Shown: positions 27,604-37,846 of the stretch, piece by piece
How positions within the stretch are numbered: position 1 is the first letter of the stretch
How the letters are laid out: every line of letters starts with the position of its first letter
Source of the DNA: Flocculibacter collagenilyticus
Lineage (GTDB): Bacteria; Pseudomonadota; Gammaproteobacteria; Enterobacterales; Alteromonadaceae
Assembly: GCF_016469335.1 (NCBI RefSeq)
Contig: NZ_CP059888.1
Span: 3,299,899 to 3,363,898, forward strand
DNA length: 64,000 bases
Direction of reading: 5' to 3'
Position numbers and translations under genes: made by a program
The notes under the pieces: generated by a model
What the model was told of the DNA's origin: nothing
Seen by the model: only the letters and a program-made list of their open reading frames with translations
The model's database searches: none

Positions 27604-28278
27604 TCAAAACTCATATTGTTTTCTAAACTTTTTTAGTCCTTGTGGCGTAAAATGAATAGCTCTGGAATCTAAGTCCTGTTTAGCCCATTCTCGCTTTATC
27701 GCATTATTCAAAACCCATTGCCCCAAATGTCCAGCTAAGTGACTCCTTCTTTCGCTCCAATCTAAACAAGACTTACACAAAGGTCTTTTACCTTTGCCGA
27801 ATATACTAATATCCACGCCTAAATTATTGAATTTGACTTGTCCTTTTTCCGTTAACTTAACATATTCGTTAATTTCTATCATCCAGCCATTGTTAATTAG
27901 AGCGTCAAATAGCTCTACACCAAGCTCACCAGCCAGATGATCGTAACATATTCTAGATTTTCTCAATCTGTCATTAGGCGGGCCTGTAAAAACGCTACCA
28001 TCAGAAACAGGGACACTAAGGTTCAGTAACTGCTCAATTAGTTCTGCTACTTGCTTACTCTTCAACTGAAAATATTTATGTCTGCCTTGCTTTCTAACCT
28101 GTAGCAATTCACCTTCAAGTAATTTTGTTAGGTGACTGCTAGCGGTCTGGGGAGTGATATCTGCCACAACTGAGAGTTCAGTTGCAGTAAGGGCTTTCCC
28201 ACTCATTAAAGCAATTAACATTTTAGAGCGGGCTGCATCTCCAATTAAACTTCCTATATAAGCAATGTTCGGTTCCAT
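27604..28278 (-). CDS. ArsR-family HTH transcriptional regulator
   Basis: About 224 residues from MEPNIAYIGSLIGD. Residues 1-85 form a winged helix of the ArsR type (ARSKMLIALMSGKALTATELS, TPQTASSHLTKLLEGELL, KQGRHKYFQLKS); the remaining part is an additional C-terminal region with CKSCLDW and HLAGHLG motifs, as in the larger ArsR-like regulators. No metal-binding CxCxxC of classic ArsR is seen in the DNA-binding helix. Divergent from the NIPSNAP/ABM/LysE operon 80 bases away, so probably its regulator. Confidence 0.82.
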   Translation of the reverse strand: MEPNIAYIGSLIGDAARSKMLIALMSGKALTATELSVVADITPQTASSHLTKLLEGELLQVRKQGRHKYFQLKSKQVAELIEQLLNLSVPVSDGSVFTGPPNDRLRKSRICYDHLAGELGVELFDALINNGWMIEINEYVKLTEKGQVKFNNLGVDISIFGKGKRPLCKSCLDWSERRSHLAGHLGQWVLNNAIKREWAKQDLDSRAIHFTPQGLKKFRKQYEF

Positions 28279-28357
28279 TTTACTTTCACAGTACGACAAC
28301 TATCGAAGTATTGTCTTCTAAGAAGATATAGGCTGTCAAAAACATTGGAGAATAACA

Positions 28358-28696
28358 TTGAAAATTACTTGTTTTATTGAATACCAGATCGACCCATTTA
28401 ACTCAGATAAGTTTGAAGAGTACGCTGATAATTGGGGGACGATCATCCCTGAATGTGGCGGTGAACTCTTGGGTTATTTTTTGCCCCACGAAGGGACTAA
28501 CGATACAGCCTATGGATTAATTAGCTTCGATTCCTTAGCTCGATATGAGGAATATAGAGCGAGATTGCGCCAGTCTGACCTTGGCAAAACTAACTTTGAA
28601 TATGCTCAACAAGAACAGTTTATTTTAAAAGAAAAACGTACATTCTTACGAGCTATTCCCTCTACATATATGAAGAAATCTAAGGAGAATAAATGA
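28358..28696 (+). CDS. NIPSNAP family protein
   Basis: 112 residues with a ferredoxin-like (dimeric alpha/beta barrel) pattern: [51 protein letters not shown]. This is the NIPSNAP fold, often paired with monooxygenase-like genes. Start is a TTG preceded by GGAG. It overlaps the next gene by four bases (ATGA). The substrate is unknown. Confidence 0.8.
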   Translation: MKITCFIEYQIDPFNSDKFEEYADNWGTIIPECGGELLGYFLPHEGTNDTAYGLISFDSLARYEEYRARLRQSDLGKTNFEYAQQEQFILKEKRTFLRAIPSTYMKKSKENK

Positions 28697-28992
28697 TAGC
28701 AGTCATTTTTGAAGTCATACCAAATTCAGAAGGTAAAAATAGCTACTTTGAGATTGCCGAGATACTAAAACCATCGCTTGCTAAGATTGAAGGGTTTATT
28801 TCAGTAGAGAGATTTCAAAGTTTATCTAATAAGGATAAATATTTATCGCTTTCATTTTGGGAGGATGAAGCCGCAGTTTCACAATGGAAAATGAATACCG
28901 AGCACCAGTTGGCACAAAATAAAGGTAAGCAAGAACTGTTCAATGAATACAGAATTCGCGTTGGTAACATCCTCAGGGATTATGGAACCTAA
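28693..28992 (+). CDS. Antibiotic biosynthesis monooxygenase (ABM) domain protein
   Basis: 99 residues with the ABM ferredoxin-like pattern: [48 protein letters not shown]. Such proteins act on small aromatic or quinone-like molecules or degrade haem; which applies is not shown. ATGA overlap with the NIPSNAP gene indicates translational coupling. Confidence 0.82.
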   Translation: MIAVIFEVIPNSEGKNSYFEIAEILKPSLAKIEGFISVERFQSLSNKDKYLSLSFWEDEAAVSQWKMNTEHQLAQNKGKQELFNEYRIRVGNILRDYGT

Positions 28993-29020
28993 ATTAACTA
29001 CACAGTGGTGAAAATAAAAA

Positions 29021-29653
29021 ATGAATATTGAACTTGTTCTTGGCTATTGTGCGATCATTACTATATTACTGATCACTCCCGGCCCATCAGTACTTTTATC
29101 AATTAACAATGGTGTTAACTATGGAAGGAAAATCGCTGCCATTGGCGTTTTAGGGAACGTATTTGCTTTTCAGTTATTAACCTTAATTAGTGCCAGCGGC
29201 ATAGGAGTTGTCCTAATAACATTCAAAGATATATTGATAGTGCTTCAGTTAATTGGAGCTGGCTATCTTTGTTATTTGGGGTTGAAAATACTCTCATCTC
29301 CTGTAGCCAAGCTTGGTGCGAAAGAGGTTAAATCGTCTTTTAAGCCCTCTCCTTGGAAAATATTTAGACAAGCTTTTCTAGTCACATCATTAAACCCTAA
29401 AGCACTTGTCTTTATTATTGCATTATTGCCTCAATTTATAACGGATTCAGAAAGACTTACACCACAAATTACAATACTATGCATTGTTAGTGCTTCGATT
29501 CATTTTATGATTTATTTTAGTTATGCTCTTCTTGCCGAAAATGTTGCGCAAATATCGAGCAGTGACATCGGGAGGAGAGTATTTGATAGGTTAAGTGGTA
29601 TAACTTTTTTGATTTTCGGTGTTGGTCTAGCAGTAACCAATATTGCAACTTAA
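29021..29653 (+). CDS. LysE-family translocator
   Basis: 210 residues with about six membrane helices. The N-terminal LLITPGPSVLLSINNGVNYG motif and FRQAFLVTSLNPKALVF are diagnostic of the LysE/RhtB exporter family, which move amino acids and derivatives out of the cell. Third gene of the NIPSNAP-ABM-LysE operon; a terminator follows. The cargo is not predictable. Confidence 0.88.
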   Translation: MNIELVLGYCAIITILLITPGPSVLLSINNGVNYGRKIAAIGVLGNVFAFQLLTLISASGIGVVLITFKDILIVLQLIGAGYLCYLGLKILSSPVAKLGAKEVKSSFKPSPWKIFRQAFLVTSLNPKALVFIIALLPQFITDSERLTPQITILCIVSASIHFMIYFSYALLAENVAQISSSDIGRRVFDRLSGITFLIFGVGLAVTNIAT

Positions 29654-29699
29654 ACATATTTTATATCAGCATATGCAAAACTTAACTAGTCAAACAGTA

Positions 29700-29728
29700 G
29701 AAGGTCAGATAAAATATTTGACCTTTTG
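29700..29728 (+). terminator. Terminator of the LysE operon
   Basis: AAGGTCA and TGACCTTTTG form a stem across an AT loop, followed by TTTTGTC. It lies 50 bases after the LysE stop. Confidence 0.75.
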
Positions 29729-29796
29729 TCACGAAATAATAGTGAGACCTCTGTTTACTCTCCGCTTGCTGTCAGGTGAAATCTAAGCCCATCAAT

Positions 29797-30293
29797 TTAG
29801 CTTCGGTTCTTTGCTGGTAGCCCAATATCAATAATGTCAGACAGTTTATTCAAATTTACCCCATCCATTTTTTGCAAATTATGCTGCCATCGGGCAAACC
29901 TTTCCAGCAAAAGGTTATTTTGATTATTCAATCTTGCGTTTTCAGTGTAAAGTCTTTCATTCTCGTTTTCGAGTTTTTCAACTTGTTTAATTAGTTCAGC
30001 GATAGTCGCATCATCATTGTCCAAATTTTCCAAAAGTTGGCTTAATTTATCAGAGCTATCAAATAGCGACTTGGCTTCTTCGATTGCAGCAGATTTTTTA
30101 AATCTAAGCTCTTCTTTCTTTAAGTCAAATGCATGTTTGATTTCATCATGCTTTGTATAAGTGTGTCTCGACGGGGGACGCTTTAGGCCCAATTCTGATT
30201 GAAGCCTTTCAGAAAGAAGATCATATGTAAGCTTACCGCTCCAACCATCAATGATCGCTAGAGTCGTTTCTTATTGTCTGTTACAAAAGCCAT
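29797..30293 (-). pseudogene. Frameshifted coiled-coil partner of the integrase (GmtX-like position)
   Basis: The natural start is the ATG at 30293, which overlaps the integrase stop (TAATG). It reads MAFVTDNKKRL then hits TAG at 30258; a different frame continues with AIIDGWSGKLTYDLLSERLQ and then the 131-residue remainder. That remainder holds RPPSRHTYTKHDEIKHAF, a long coiled coil (QVEKLENENERLYTENARL) and RFARWQHN near the end. Full length would be about 164 residues. The pattern fits the small protein encoded next to large site-specific integrases in gammaproteobacterial mobile modules. Whether it equals GmtX of the gamma-mobile-trio family is uncertain. Confidence 0.6.
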
Positions 30294-31875
30294 TAGAATT
30301 CCTCCATATCTGATAGTGCTAAGGCTGTTAAATCAAAAGTGGGAATAACATTTTGTTCATCAATATTTAATGAACGTTTAACAGGTGGTGGATCTAATTC
30401 ATCAGGAACTCGGACAGGTGTACCATCTGGCCTTTTTGGATCTTCCAGCATGGCAATAATGGTTTTAATCTTGGATAACCTGAAGCCTAAAGCTGTCACC
30501 CAACGGTCTGCACCGAAAACATTATCACCAGCTTTTAATTTTGCACCCTCTAATTGCTCCTCATAAAGCTTCTCAAGGTTTCTCAGCTCATCTATGGTGT
30601 GAGGTAGACCTTTAAGACACTCATGGTCACTACAGACAGCACAGTCGCCATTTTTCACACAAGGACTTTCAGCATAGTTGTGAACGCAGTAACCTAATCC
30701 AGTGAACTGAGCGACACCTGAGAGATTAACCCCAGAGACTTGAGAGAAACTGGTAAGCCCAAATCATGTAACACGATTGCAGGAGGTGGAGACTCAGATG
30801 TATATGGCGATAAAAACTGATTGGCTTGAGCAACCGTCATGACACCTTCACCATTTACAACATGGCCTATACGCTTGGTTAGCCGTGACTTCTGTTCTTG
30901 GGTTCTACCATCGTAAGCTTTGTTTTGCTCTACATCAGCTCTACCTGACCACTTGGCAATCAACCAATCTTCTTCACCAGCTAATTTCAACTTGGTATTT
31001 AGCCAATGTCGAGGTTGGTGAGTATTCAACTTCAATCGAGAACCATCTTCATCAGTAACAGTTAACTCATCAAAAACTGATTCAATATGCCCTTTACCTG
31101 ATGGACGCTCTGAACCTATAGCGTCACTCACAGCTCCGTGACTTACTATTACCCATGAAAAGGGCTTAACAGCAAAATCTTTATGAAATTCATTGTCTCT
31201 AACTAATGTAATGCAATCCCAGAGCTTTACGTCACCATAACTTGGAAAGTCACTCGTTTTATATTGATTATCAACAACACTACGGAGATCACCATATGAG
31301 GGGAACCGGATAGTAGTATCTATTGGCACATTGGTATATTTATCTAAAACTTCATTTCTGGTGCTTAGAATATTACCTTTCAACAACTCCTTTTTCCAAT
31401 CGGTCACACCATTTAAATCATTAATTAAATCACTTATCCAGAGAGAATTTTGATGCGTCCAGTTAACCTCTTTCCCTTTTGCATCTTTTCCTATTTTTAA
31501 ACCAATAGCACTTGCGAACTGGTCGTATGTCAACGGCTTATCGTGTGGAAAGTCAGTAGGTGTAATGCACTTGTCATGTGCTAAGAATATATCTGGGTTT
31601 TCATGAGCAAATTTCGCAGCAGCTCTGGCTGGTGCTGAAATATCAATAAGTCGATCAAAAGCTTGTTTAACTACATCTTCTAAAAGCTTAGGAACCCATT
31701 TTTTGACGGGATCTCCTCCTTTTGCTGGATTCCACATCAAGTACCAACGCCCTTTATCACTTTTCTGTAATGAATTGACAGTTAAGCCATTCAATTGAAC
31801 TGCTTTAATCAAGTAGAACACTTTAATAATGGAATATAATCCAATTATTAAAGTGTTAAACATCAAAACGAACAA
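30293..31875 (-). pseudogene. 5'-truncated, frameshifted site-specific integrase (GmtZ-like)
   Basis: Two frames make up one gene. Residues from about 31875 down to 30694 carry the tyrosine-recombinase-like core: HQPRHWLNTKL, AKWSGR and a tyrosine in QNKAYDGR. A frameshift, probably at the run of four C at 30730-30733, moves the rest to another frame: FTGLGYCVHNYAESPC, KNGDCAVCSDHECLKG (cysteine-rich, zinc-binding-like) and GADRWVTALGFRLSK to DPKRPDGTPV. The N-terminal part of the family is missing; upstream lies an IS3 fragment. Such integrases occur in gamma-mobile-trio and related modules. Inactive as read. Confidence 0.72.
31817..31857. repeat. 14-bp perfect inverted repeat at the broken 5' end of the integrase
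   Basis: AACACTTTAATAAT (31817-31830) and ATTATTAAAGTGTT (31844-31857) are exact inverted copies around a 13-base spacer, and pairing extends further inward with one bulged base. It sits where the integrase loses homology to its family. It may mark a rearrangement junction, an element end or a binding site. Confidence 0.6.
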
Positions 31876-31883
31876 ACTGAGTT

Positions 31884-32052
31884 TATACGCCTGAATTTAC
31901 ACTTGAAGCCGTAGTATCGGTAACTGTACAAGGTTACAGCGCACCAAGGCAGCAACACCTTTGGGTATCACAGATAAGTTACTTTATAACTGGAAAGCCA
32001 AGTTGAAGCCGAGCAATCTGGAGCCAGTAGAATGTGAGCAAAGTTCCTTAAG
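31884..32052 (+). pseudogene. Remnant of an IS3-family transposase OrfA
   Basis: Plus-strand frames join to give YTPEFTLEAV, QGYSAP, then after a frameshift KAATPLGITDKLLYNWKAKL followed by a polar stretch. This matches the helix-turn-helix start of IS3-group OrfA proteins. Stop codons and the frameshift show it is dead; only about 170 bases are left, with no OrfB and no recognisable ends. Confidence 0.7.
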
Positions 32053-32107
32053 AAAAGTGTCCTGATTTAGTCTCGTAGAACAAGTCAACATTCATTTTCT
32101 AATAAAA

Positions 32108-32136
32108 CTAAAAAAGCCGCTTAACAGCGGCTTTCG
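32108..32136 (-). terminator. Terminator of ssb
   Basis: AAAGCCGC and GCGGCTTT pair around a six-base loop; on the minus strand the stem runs into TTTTTTAG. It lies 36 bases after the ssb stop. Confidence 0.85.
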
Positions 32137-32171
32137 AAATTTTTTTTCAACATTTTTATTTTTGTCTTAGG

Positions 32172-32828
32172 TCAAAACGGAATATCATCATCAAAGTCAA
32201 TCTTAGGCTCAGCTTGCTTCACCGCTGGCTGCTGTTGTTGTGCAGGCTGTTGCTGAAAGCCACCTTGACTTTGTTGTTGTGGCTGGAATCCACCAGAATT
32301 GTGTTGCTGGGCAGGCTGTTGCTGAAAGCCACCTTGATTTTGCTGTTGTGGCTGGAAGCCTTGGTTTTGTTGTTGAGGCTGAAAACCCTGATTCATTGGC
32401 GCAGCTGCTTGTTGTTGCTGTGGTTTAAAACCACCTTGTTGAGGCTGTTGCGTATAACCACCAGATTGACCAGCATTATCGCCACGACCACCTAACATTT
32501 GCATTTGGCCGCCCATATCAACAACCACTTCTGTTGTGTACTTATCTTGACCTTGTTGGTCTTGCCACTTACGGGTTTGTAATTTGCCTTCAAAATATGC
32601 TTGAGAACCTTTCTTTAGGTATTCACCTGCAATTTCAGCCAGCTTGCCAAAAATAACAATGCGGTGCCATTCTGTTTTCTCTTGCATTTGTCCTGTGTTT
32701 TTATCTTTCCAGCTTTCGTTTGTTGCTAAACTGATATTTGCAACGGCATTACCATTAGGCATATACCTTACTTCAGGATCTTGGCCTAACGTACCAATTA
32801 AGATTACTTTATTTACACCACGTGCCAT
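32172..32828 (-). CDS. ssb: Single-stranded DNA-binding protein
   Basis: 218 residues. OB-fold domain at 1-110 ([60 protein letters not shown]). The linker of about 95 residues is glutamine/glycine-rich with imperfect tandem units ([19 protein letters not shown]). The acidic tip DDDIPF recruits repair and replication partners. Longer than the E. coli protein (178), the extra length being linker. Lies 18 bases after the MFS gene, on the same strand; no LexA box was found upstream. Confidence 0.96.
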   Translation of the reverse strand: MARGVNKVILIGTLGQDPEVRYMPNGNAVANISLATNESWKDKNTGQMQEKTEWHRIVIFGKLAEIAGEYLKKGSQAYFEGKLQTRKWQDQQGQDKYTTEVVVDMGGQMQMLGGRGDNAGQSGGYTQQPQQGGFKPQQQQAAAPMNQGFQPQQQNQGFQPQQQNQGGFQQQPAQQHNSGGFQPQQQSQGGFQQQPAQQQQPAVKQAEPKIDFDDDIPF

Positions 32829-32846
32829 TTTCTTTCTCCAATAACT

Positions 32847-34217
32847 TTAACTTACTGACGCGACTAAACTTCTAGCCGCTTCAATATCAAATTCTTTATC
32901 AATTACTTTTAAATACGTTCTATTTTCTTCAACGACCACTGTAGCTTCTATTACGCCAGCTAATTCGGTAAGACGGCTCGCCAGTACTTCTGCGGTTGGG
33001 TTGTCGTTAAGTTGTGTTGCGATAGAGACTAATTTAGAACGCTGCGGAATTTGCATTCCATTTGTAATGAATAACCATAATAAACCAATTACAGCTGCCA
33101 CCGCAAAGACAATTTCTAGCTGATTTGTTTGCGCTATCATACCACCTAATAAGCCACCTAAAAATGCACCGAAGAACTGACTTGATGAAAATATTCCCAT
33201 TGCGGAGCCTTTCTGACCCGCAGGCGCTAAACGTGAAATAAGAGCTGGTAAGGAAGCCTCTAAATAATTAAAACCGACGAAGAAAAGCAGTACCCACAGC
33301 ACAACAACTGTAAGCGATTGATGCGCAAAGTATAGTCCTAATAAACTGACTATAATCATCATAATCGCGAGTTTAAATACTTGTTTTTCTTTATTGCGTT
33401 TTGCTGCAAAAATAATCATTGGCACCATTAGCAAAAATGATCCTAACAATACGGGGAAGTACATTTTCCAATGGCTAGTAACCGTAAAGTCAAAACTGAC
33501 GAGCATGGTAGGCAGTACAACAAAAATGCATGTAAGCATGAGGTGTAACAACATCACGCCGAGATCCAGCCGCAATAATTGCGGATGCTTTATTAAGGAA
33601 GACAATAAGTGTGGGATAGCCACGGTTTCACCTTTCGGGGCTCGATTAACCGCAGTTGGTACAAATAGTGTAACGATAGCTATACCCGATAACGCAAATA
33701 CCGCAGTAAGCCAAAATAATCCAGCCAAACCAAAAGCATCAGCCAATAGTGGCCCTAATACCATGGCGATGGCAAAAGATATACCGATACTCATGCCTAT
33801 TACAGCCATGACTTTTGGTCTTTGCTCGTCGCGTGTTAAATCAGCAGCTAACGCTAGTGTGGCACTTGCAATTGCTCCCATCCCTTGAATAATACGTCCA
33901 ACGGTAACGCCATAAACTGAATCTGACAAAGCCGCGATAACACTACCTGCTGCAAACATGAGTAATCCAGCAATAATAACGCGGTGGCGGCCAAATCGAT
34001 CACTTAACATGCCCATTGGAATTTGAAGTAAGGCTTGAGTTAGCCCATAAGCACCTATTGCTAACCCTATCCACAACGGCGAGTAGCCTTCCAATTCTTG
34101 CCCATATATTGCAATTACAGGCATTAACATAAATAGCCCAAGCATCCGCATAGTAAATACAGATGCGAGCGAAACCGCTGTTCTTTTCTCTAAAGAGTTT
34201 AAACCAGATATAGACAT
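32847..34217 (-). CDS. MFS transporter, YajR-like with C-terminal YAM domain
   Basis: 456 residues: twelve membrane helices with the MFS motif-A region (GMLSDRFGRHRVI) between helices 2 and 3, then a small soluble ferredoxin-like C-terminal domain (about 385-456: LASRLTELAGVIEATVVVEENRTYLKV). The length and tail match E. coli YajR. The natural substrate of YajR is unclear; proton-driven efflux is inferred from the family. Directly upstream of ssb on the same strand. Confidence 0.83.
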   Translation of the reverse strand: MSISGLNSLEKRTAVSLASVFTMRMLGLFMLMPVIAIYGQELEGYSPLWIGLAIGAYGLTQALLQIPMGMLSDRFGRHRVIIAGLLMFAAGSVIAALSDSVYGVTVGRIIQGMGAIASATLALAADLTRDEQRPKVMAVIGMSIGISFAIAMVLGPLLADAFGLAGLFWLTAVFALSGIAIVTLFVPTAVNRAPKGETVAIPHLLSSLIKHPQLLRLDLGVMLLHLMLTCIFVVLPTMLVSFDFTVTSHWKMYFPVLLGSFLLMVPMIIFAAKRNKEKQVFKLAIMMIIVSLLGLYFAHQSLTVVVLWVLLFFVGFNYLEASLPALISRLAPAGQKGSAMGIFSSSQFFGAFLGGLLGGMIAQTNQLEIVFAVAAVIGLLWLFITNGMQIPQRSKLVSIATQLNDNPTAEVLASRLTELAGVIEATVVVEENRTYLKVIDKEFDIEAARSLVASVS

Positions 34218-34294
34218 GAAATAATTAGATAGTTAGAAGTGAATACCAATAAAAAACTGCGGCAGTGTACCACAACTGAAAAAATGATTTCAGC

Positions 34295-34744
34295 TTATTT
34301 ATTACACTGCTCGCTAACATGATGTTTGGTTTGTAAAAACTCACTATGCCTAACGTGTAATAAGTCTGCTACACGACGAATTAAATGTTCTTCATGTGGA
34401 TCTAAATGCCCGTCAGCGTAAGCAACTTGCCACATAAGCTTTGTGAGCTCGACTTTTTCTGCATGACTGTAATGATCATTAATCTCACGTGTAAACTGAT
34501 AATAATCTGTCGCTGTGTCAGCGGTATTTTCGGCCTGCTCACAAATAATGTTTAGCTCTTCGTGACTTAAGTTGAATCGCTTTTGCAATAACTCTTTAAG
34601 TACCCGCTCTTCTGTTACTTGCTTATCATCGTCTGCTTTCGCAACTTCAAACAATAATGCCGCAGCTGCTAGTTCTCTTCTATGTTTAGGTTCAGGTTGG
34701 GTGTTTTCTTTGCCTACTAATAACTGTTTAAGTGCATTTAACAC
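34295..34744 (-). CDS. TerB-like protein
   Basis: 149 residues, all helical. The acidic residue pattern of TerB folds is present: AAALLFEVAKADDDKQVTEE, LTKLMWQVAYADGHLDPHEEHLIRRVADLL. TerB-type domains bind divalent metal and occur in tellurite-resistance and membrane-stress proteins, but single-gene TerB-like proteins in proteobacteria are otherwise uncharacterised. No other ter genes are here. Confidence 0.82.
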   Translation of the reverse strand: MLNALKQLLVGKENTQPEPKHRRELAAAALLFEVAKADDDKQVTEERVLKELLQKRFNLSHEELNIICEQAENTADTATDYYQFTREINDHYSHAEKVELTKLMWQVAYADGHLDPHEEHLIRRVADLLHVRHSEFLQTKHHVSEQCNK

Positions 34745-34973
34745 ATATTCACCTTTTCAATTATGGTTTGAATTACGCTGATATATTTAAATATACGTTG
34801 CTATGCAAATAAAGTAACCAGCGTATTGTTTCTAATTGTTATTTTATTCGCACGTTTTACAGCTTTGTTTAAGTGAATAATCAAAGTAGTACAGGTATAA
34901 CATTAAGTTATGTCGACCTTTGTGCGACTTATGTGCCATAATTCTTCTTTTACTTTCAGGTAATCGTTGCACA

Positions 34974-37799
34974 ATGGATAAGATTGAAGTTAGAGGCGCC
35001 AGAACCCATAATCTCAAAAATATTAATTTAGAAATTCCTCGCGACAAACTCATTGTTATTACAGGACTCTCCGGTTCAGGCAAATCTTCTTTAGCGTTCG
35101 ATACTTTATATGCTGAAGGCCAGCGCCGATACGTTGAATCGCTTTCTTCATACGCTCGTCAATTTTTATCATTAATGGAAAAACCCGACGTTGATCATAT
35201 TGAAGGTTTATCCCCTGCAATCTCTATTGAGCAAAAATCAACATCACATAATCCACGCTCAACAGTTGGCACTATTACCGAAATTTATGATTATTTAAGA
35301 CTCCTCTTTGCACGTGTTGGCGAACCTCGGTGTCCAACTCATCAGGAACCACTGGCAGCACAAACCGTTAGCCAAATGGTAGATAAAGTATTGGCGCAAG
35401 AACAAGGTGCCAAAATCATGGTGCTAGCGCCGGTTGTGCAAGAACGTAAAGGTGAGCATTTAAAAACACTAGAAAACTTAGCTGCCCAAGGTTTTATCCG
35501 CGCAAGGATTGACGGCAATGTATGTGATTTGTCTGATCCCCCTGAGCTTGAGCTACACAAAAAGCACACGATAGAAGTTGTTGTGGATCGCTTAAAAGTC
35601 AGAGATGACATACAGCAGCGTTTGGCTGAATCATTTGAAACCGCGTTAGAGTTGTCAGGCGGTACGGCAAAAGTTGCATGGATGGAAGAAGATAAGTCTG
35701 AAATGCTATTTTCAGCTAATTTTGCTTGTCCGTTATGTGGCTATAGTATGACAGAGCTAGAGCCGCGTTTATTTAGCTTTAACAACCCAGCAGGTGCCTG
35801 CCAAAGTTGTGACGGCTTAGGTGAAAAGCAGTTTTTTGATCCTGACAGAGTTATTAGTAACCATGAATTAAGTTTGTCTGGCGGAGCCATTCGAGGATGG
35901 GATAAACGCAATTTCTATTATTTTCAAATGCTCACAGCATTAGCGGAACATTATGGCTTCGACCTAAATACGCCTTTCAATGAATTAGCAGCAGAACATC
36001 AAAAGGTAGTGCTAGAAGGAAGTGGACGAACCGATATTGAATTCAAATATATGAATGATCGCGGTGACGTGGTACAGCGTAAACACCCTTTTGAAGGGAT
36101 ATTACCTAATATGTCGCGTCGCTATCGAGAAACAGAATCTAACGCGGTGCGTGATGAGTTATCAAAATATATTAGCCATCAATCATGTCCAAGCTGTGAC
36201 GGTAGTCGACTGCGTGAAGAAGCAAGAAATGTATTTGTAGAAAACAGTAAAATCAGTGATATTACCTACATGTCCATTGGCGACTCGTTAAGTTTCTTTG
36301 AACAATTAAACTTAGTAGGCCAAAAGGCTCAAATTGCTGAAAAAATTCTTAAAGAAATTCAAGATCGACTTACCTTTTTGGTGAATGTAGGGCTTAATTA
36401 CTTAACCTTGTCACGCAACGCAAATACCTTATCAGGTGGCGAAGCTCAACGCATACGACTTGCTAGCCAAATTGGTGCTGGTCTTGTAGGAGTGATGTAC
36501 GTACTAGACGAACCGTCCATTGGCTTGCATCAACGGGACAATGACCGCTTACTTGGCACATTAACGCACCTTAAAGAGTTAGGGAATACTGTTATTGTTG
36601 TTGAGCACGATGAAGATGCAATAAAAATGGCTGACCACGTTATTGATATTGGTCCAGGTGCTGGCGTACACGGTGGCCATGTTATTGCTCAAGGCACGGT
36701 TGACGACATAAAAGCAGAGCCAAAATCATTAACGGGGCAGTATCTTTCAGGTACCAAAGAAATTGCAGTACCAAAAATACGCCACGAACCTCAAGATGAC
36801 AAGTGGTTAGCACTAAACGGTGCAACGGGAAATAACCTCAAAAATGTCAGTATCAAACTACCTATAGGACTAATTACCTGTATTACGGGTGTATCAGGTT
36901 CAGGCAAGTCTACCTTAATTAATGACACTTTATATCGTGTTGCCCACAGAGAACTAAACGGTGCTATGAGCGAAGAGCCAGCGCCATATGAAAGCGTGGA
37001 TGGCATGGATCAGCTAGATAAAGTAATTGATATTGACCAAAGTCCAATTGGGCGTACGCCTCGCTCTAACCCTGCAACTTACACAGGTATATTTACTGCC
37101 ATTCGTGACTTATTTGCAGGCACACAAGAAGCGCGTTCACGTGGCTACAAACCAGGGCGATTCAGCTTTAACGTTAAAGGCGGTCGATGTGAAGCATGCC
37201 AAGGTGATGGCATGATAAAGGTTGAAATGCACTTTTTACCCGACGTGTATGTACCTTGCGATGTATGTAAAGGAAAGCGCTATAATCGAGAAACGTTGGA
37301 AGTACAATATAAACAAAAGAATATTCATCAAGTACTCGACATGACTGTTGAAGATGCACGTGAGTTCTTTGAAGCGATTCCTGCAATATCTAGAAAACTT
37401 CAAACATTAATGGACGTGGGCTTGTCTTATATTCGACTTGGACAATCTGCTACCACCTTATCTGGTGGTGAGGCTCAGCGTGTAAAGCTCGCTAAAGAGT
37501 TATCGAAAAGAGATACAGGTAAAACACTTTATATTTTAGATGAACCAACCACAGGGCTTCATTTTTACGATATTCAACAGCTGCTTAATGTTATTCATCG
37601 CCTACGCGATCATGGTAATACTATTATCATTATCGAACATAACTTGGATGTCATTAAAACTGCGGATTGGATTGTCGATCTTGGCCCAGAAGGCGGTTCT
37701 GGTGGTGGTGAAATACTGGTAGAAGGTAAGCCAGAAGATATCGTTAAAAACCAACGTTCACACACCGCAAAATACTTAAAACCGTTACTCACGGCCTAA
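34974..37799 (+). CDS. uvrA: Excinuclease ABC subunit A
   Basis: 941 residues from [13 protein letters not shown]. Two ABC ATPase modules, each with Walker A ([13 protein letters not shown] and [13 protein letters not shown]), signature LSGGEAQR and Walker B ([22 protein letters not shown]). Zinc-binding cysteine sets are visible (CPLCGYS...[16 protein letters not shown]...CDVCKGKR). UvrA scans DNA for bulky damage and loads UvrB. An 18-codon in-frame upstream extension is rejected on family length. No clear LexA box lies in the upstream 230 bases. Confidence 0.97.
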   Translation: MDKIEVRGARTHNLKNINLEIPRDKLIVITGLSGSGKSSLAFDTLYAEGQRRYVESLSSYARQFLSLMEKPDVDHIEGLSPAISIEQKSTSHNPRSTVGTITEIYDYLRLLFARVGEPRCPTHQEPLAAQTVSQMVDKVLAQEQGAKIMVLAPVVQERKGEHLKTLENLAAQGFIRARIDGNVCDLSDPPELELHKKHTIEVVVDRLKVRDDIQQRLAESFETALELSGGTAKVAWMEEDKSEMLFSANFACPLCGYSMTELEPRLFSFNNPAGACQSCDGLGEKQFFDPDRVISNHELSLSGGAIRGWDKRNFYYFQMLTALAEHYGFDLNTPFNELAAEHQKVVLEGSGRTDIEFKYMNDRGDVVQRKHPFEGILPNMSRRYRETESNAVRDELSKYISHQSCPSCDGSRLREEARNVFVENSKISDITYMSIGDSLSFFEQLNLVGQKAQIAEKILKEIQDRLTFLVNVGLNYLTLSRNANTLSGGEAQRIRLASQIGAGLVGVMYVLDEPSIGLHQRDNDRLLGTLTHLKELGNTVIVVEHDEDAIKMADHVIDIGPGAGVHGGHVIAQGTVDDIKAEPKSLTGQYLSGTKEIAVPKIRHEPQDDKWLALNGATGNNLKNVSIKLPIGLITCITGVSGSGKSTLINDTLYRVAHRELNGAMSEEPAPYESVDGMDQLDKVIDIDQSPIGRTPRSNPATYTGIFTAIRDLFAGTQEARSRGYKPGRFSFNVKGGRCEACQGDGMIKVEMHFLPDVYVPCDVCKGKRYNRETLEVQYKQKNIHQVLDMTVEDAREFFEAIPAISRKLQTLMDVGLSYIRLGQSATTLSGGEAQRVKLAKELSKRDTGKTLYILDEPTTGLHFYDIQQLLNVIHRLRDHGNTIIIIEHNLDVIKTADWIVDLGPEGGSGGGEILVEGKPEDIVKNQRSHTAKYLKPLLTA

Positions 37800-37807
37800 T
37801 ATAAAAT

Positions 37808-37836
37808 GTAAAAAGGAGGCTTAATGCCTCCTTTCA
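37808..37836 (+). terminator. Terminator after uvrA
   Basis: AAAGGAGGC and GCCTCCTTT pair around a loop of about six bases, followed by CATC. It lies between converging uvrA and the next minus-strand gene and may serve both; the minus strand reads into a T-run. Confidence 0.8.
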
Positions 37837-37846
37837 TCAAAGTATG

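Noticed and set aside
32214-32495. Leucine-rich plus-strand frames antisense to ssb
   Set aside because: They are the complement of the CAG/CAA-rich SSB linker; the poly-leucine reading is an artefact.
34745-34973. LexA (SOS) box before uvrA, also looked for before ssb
   Set aside because: CTGT and ACAG half-sites occur but never with the needed eight-base spacing and AT core; no SOS control is claimed.
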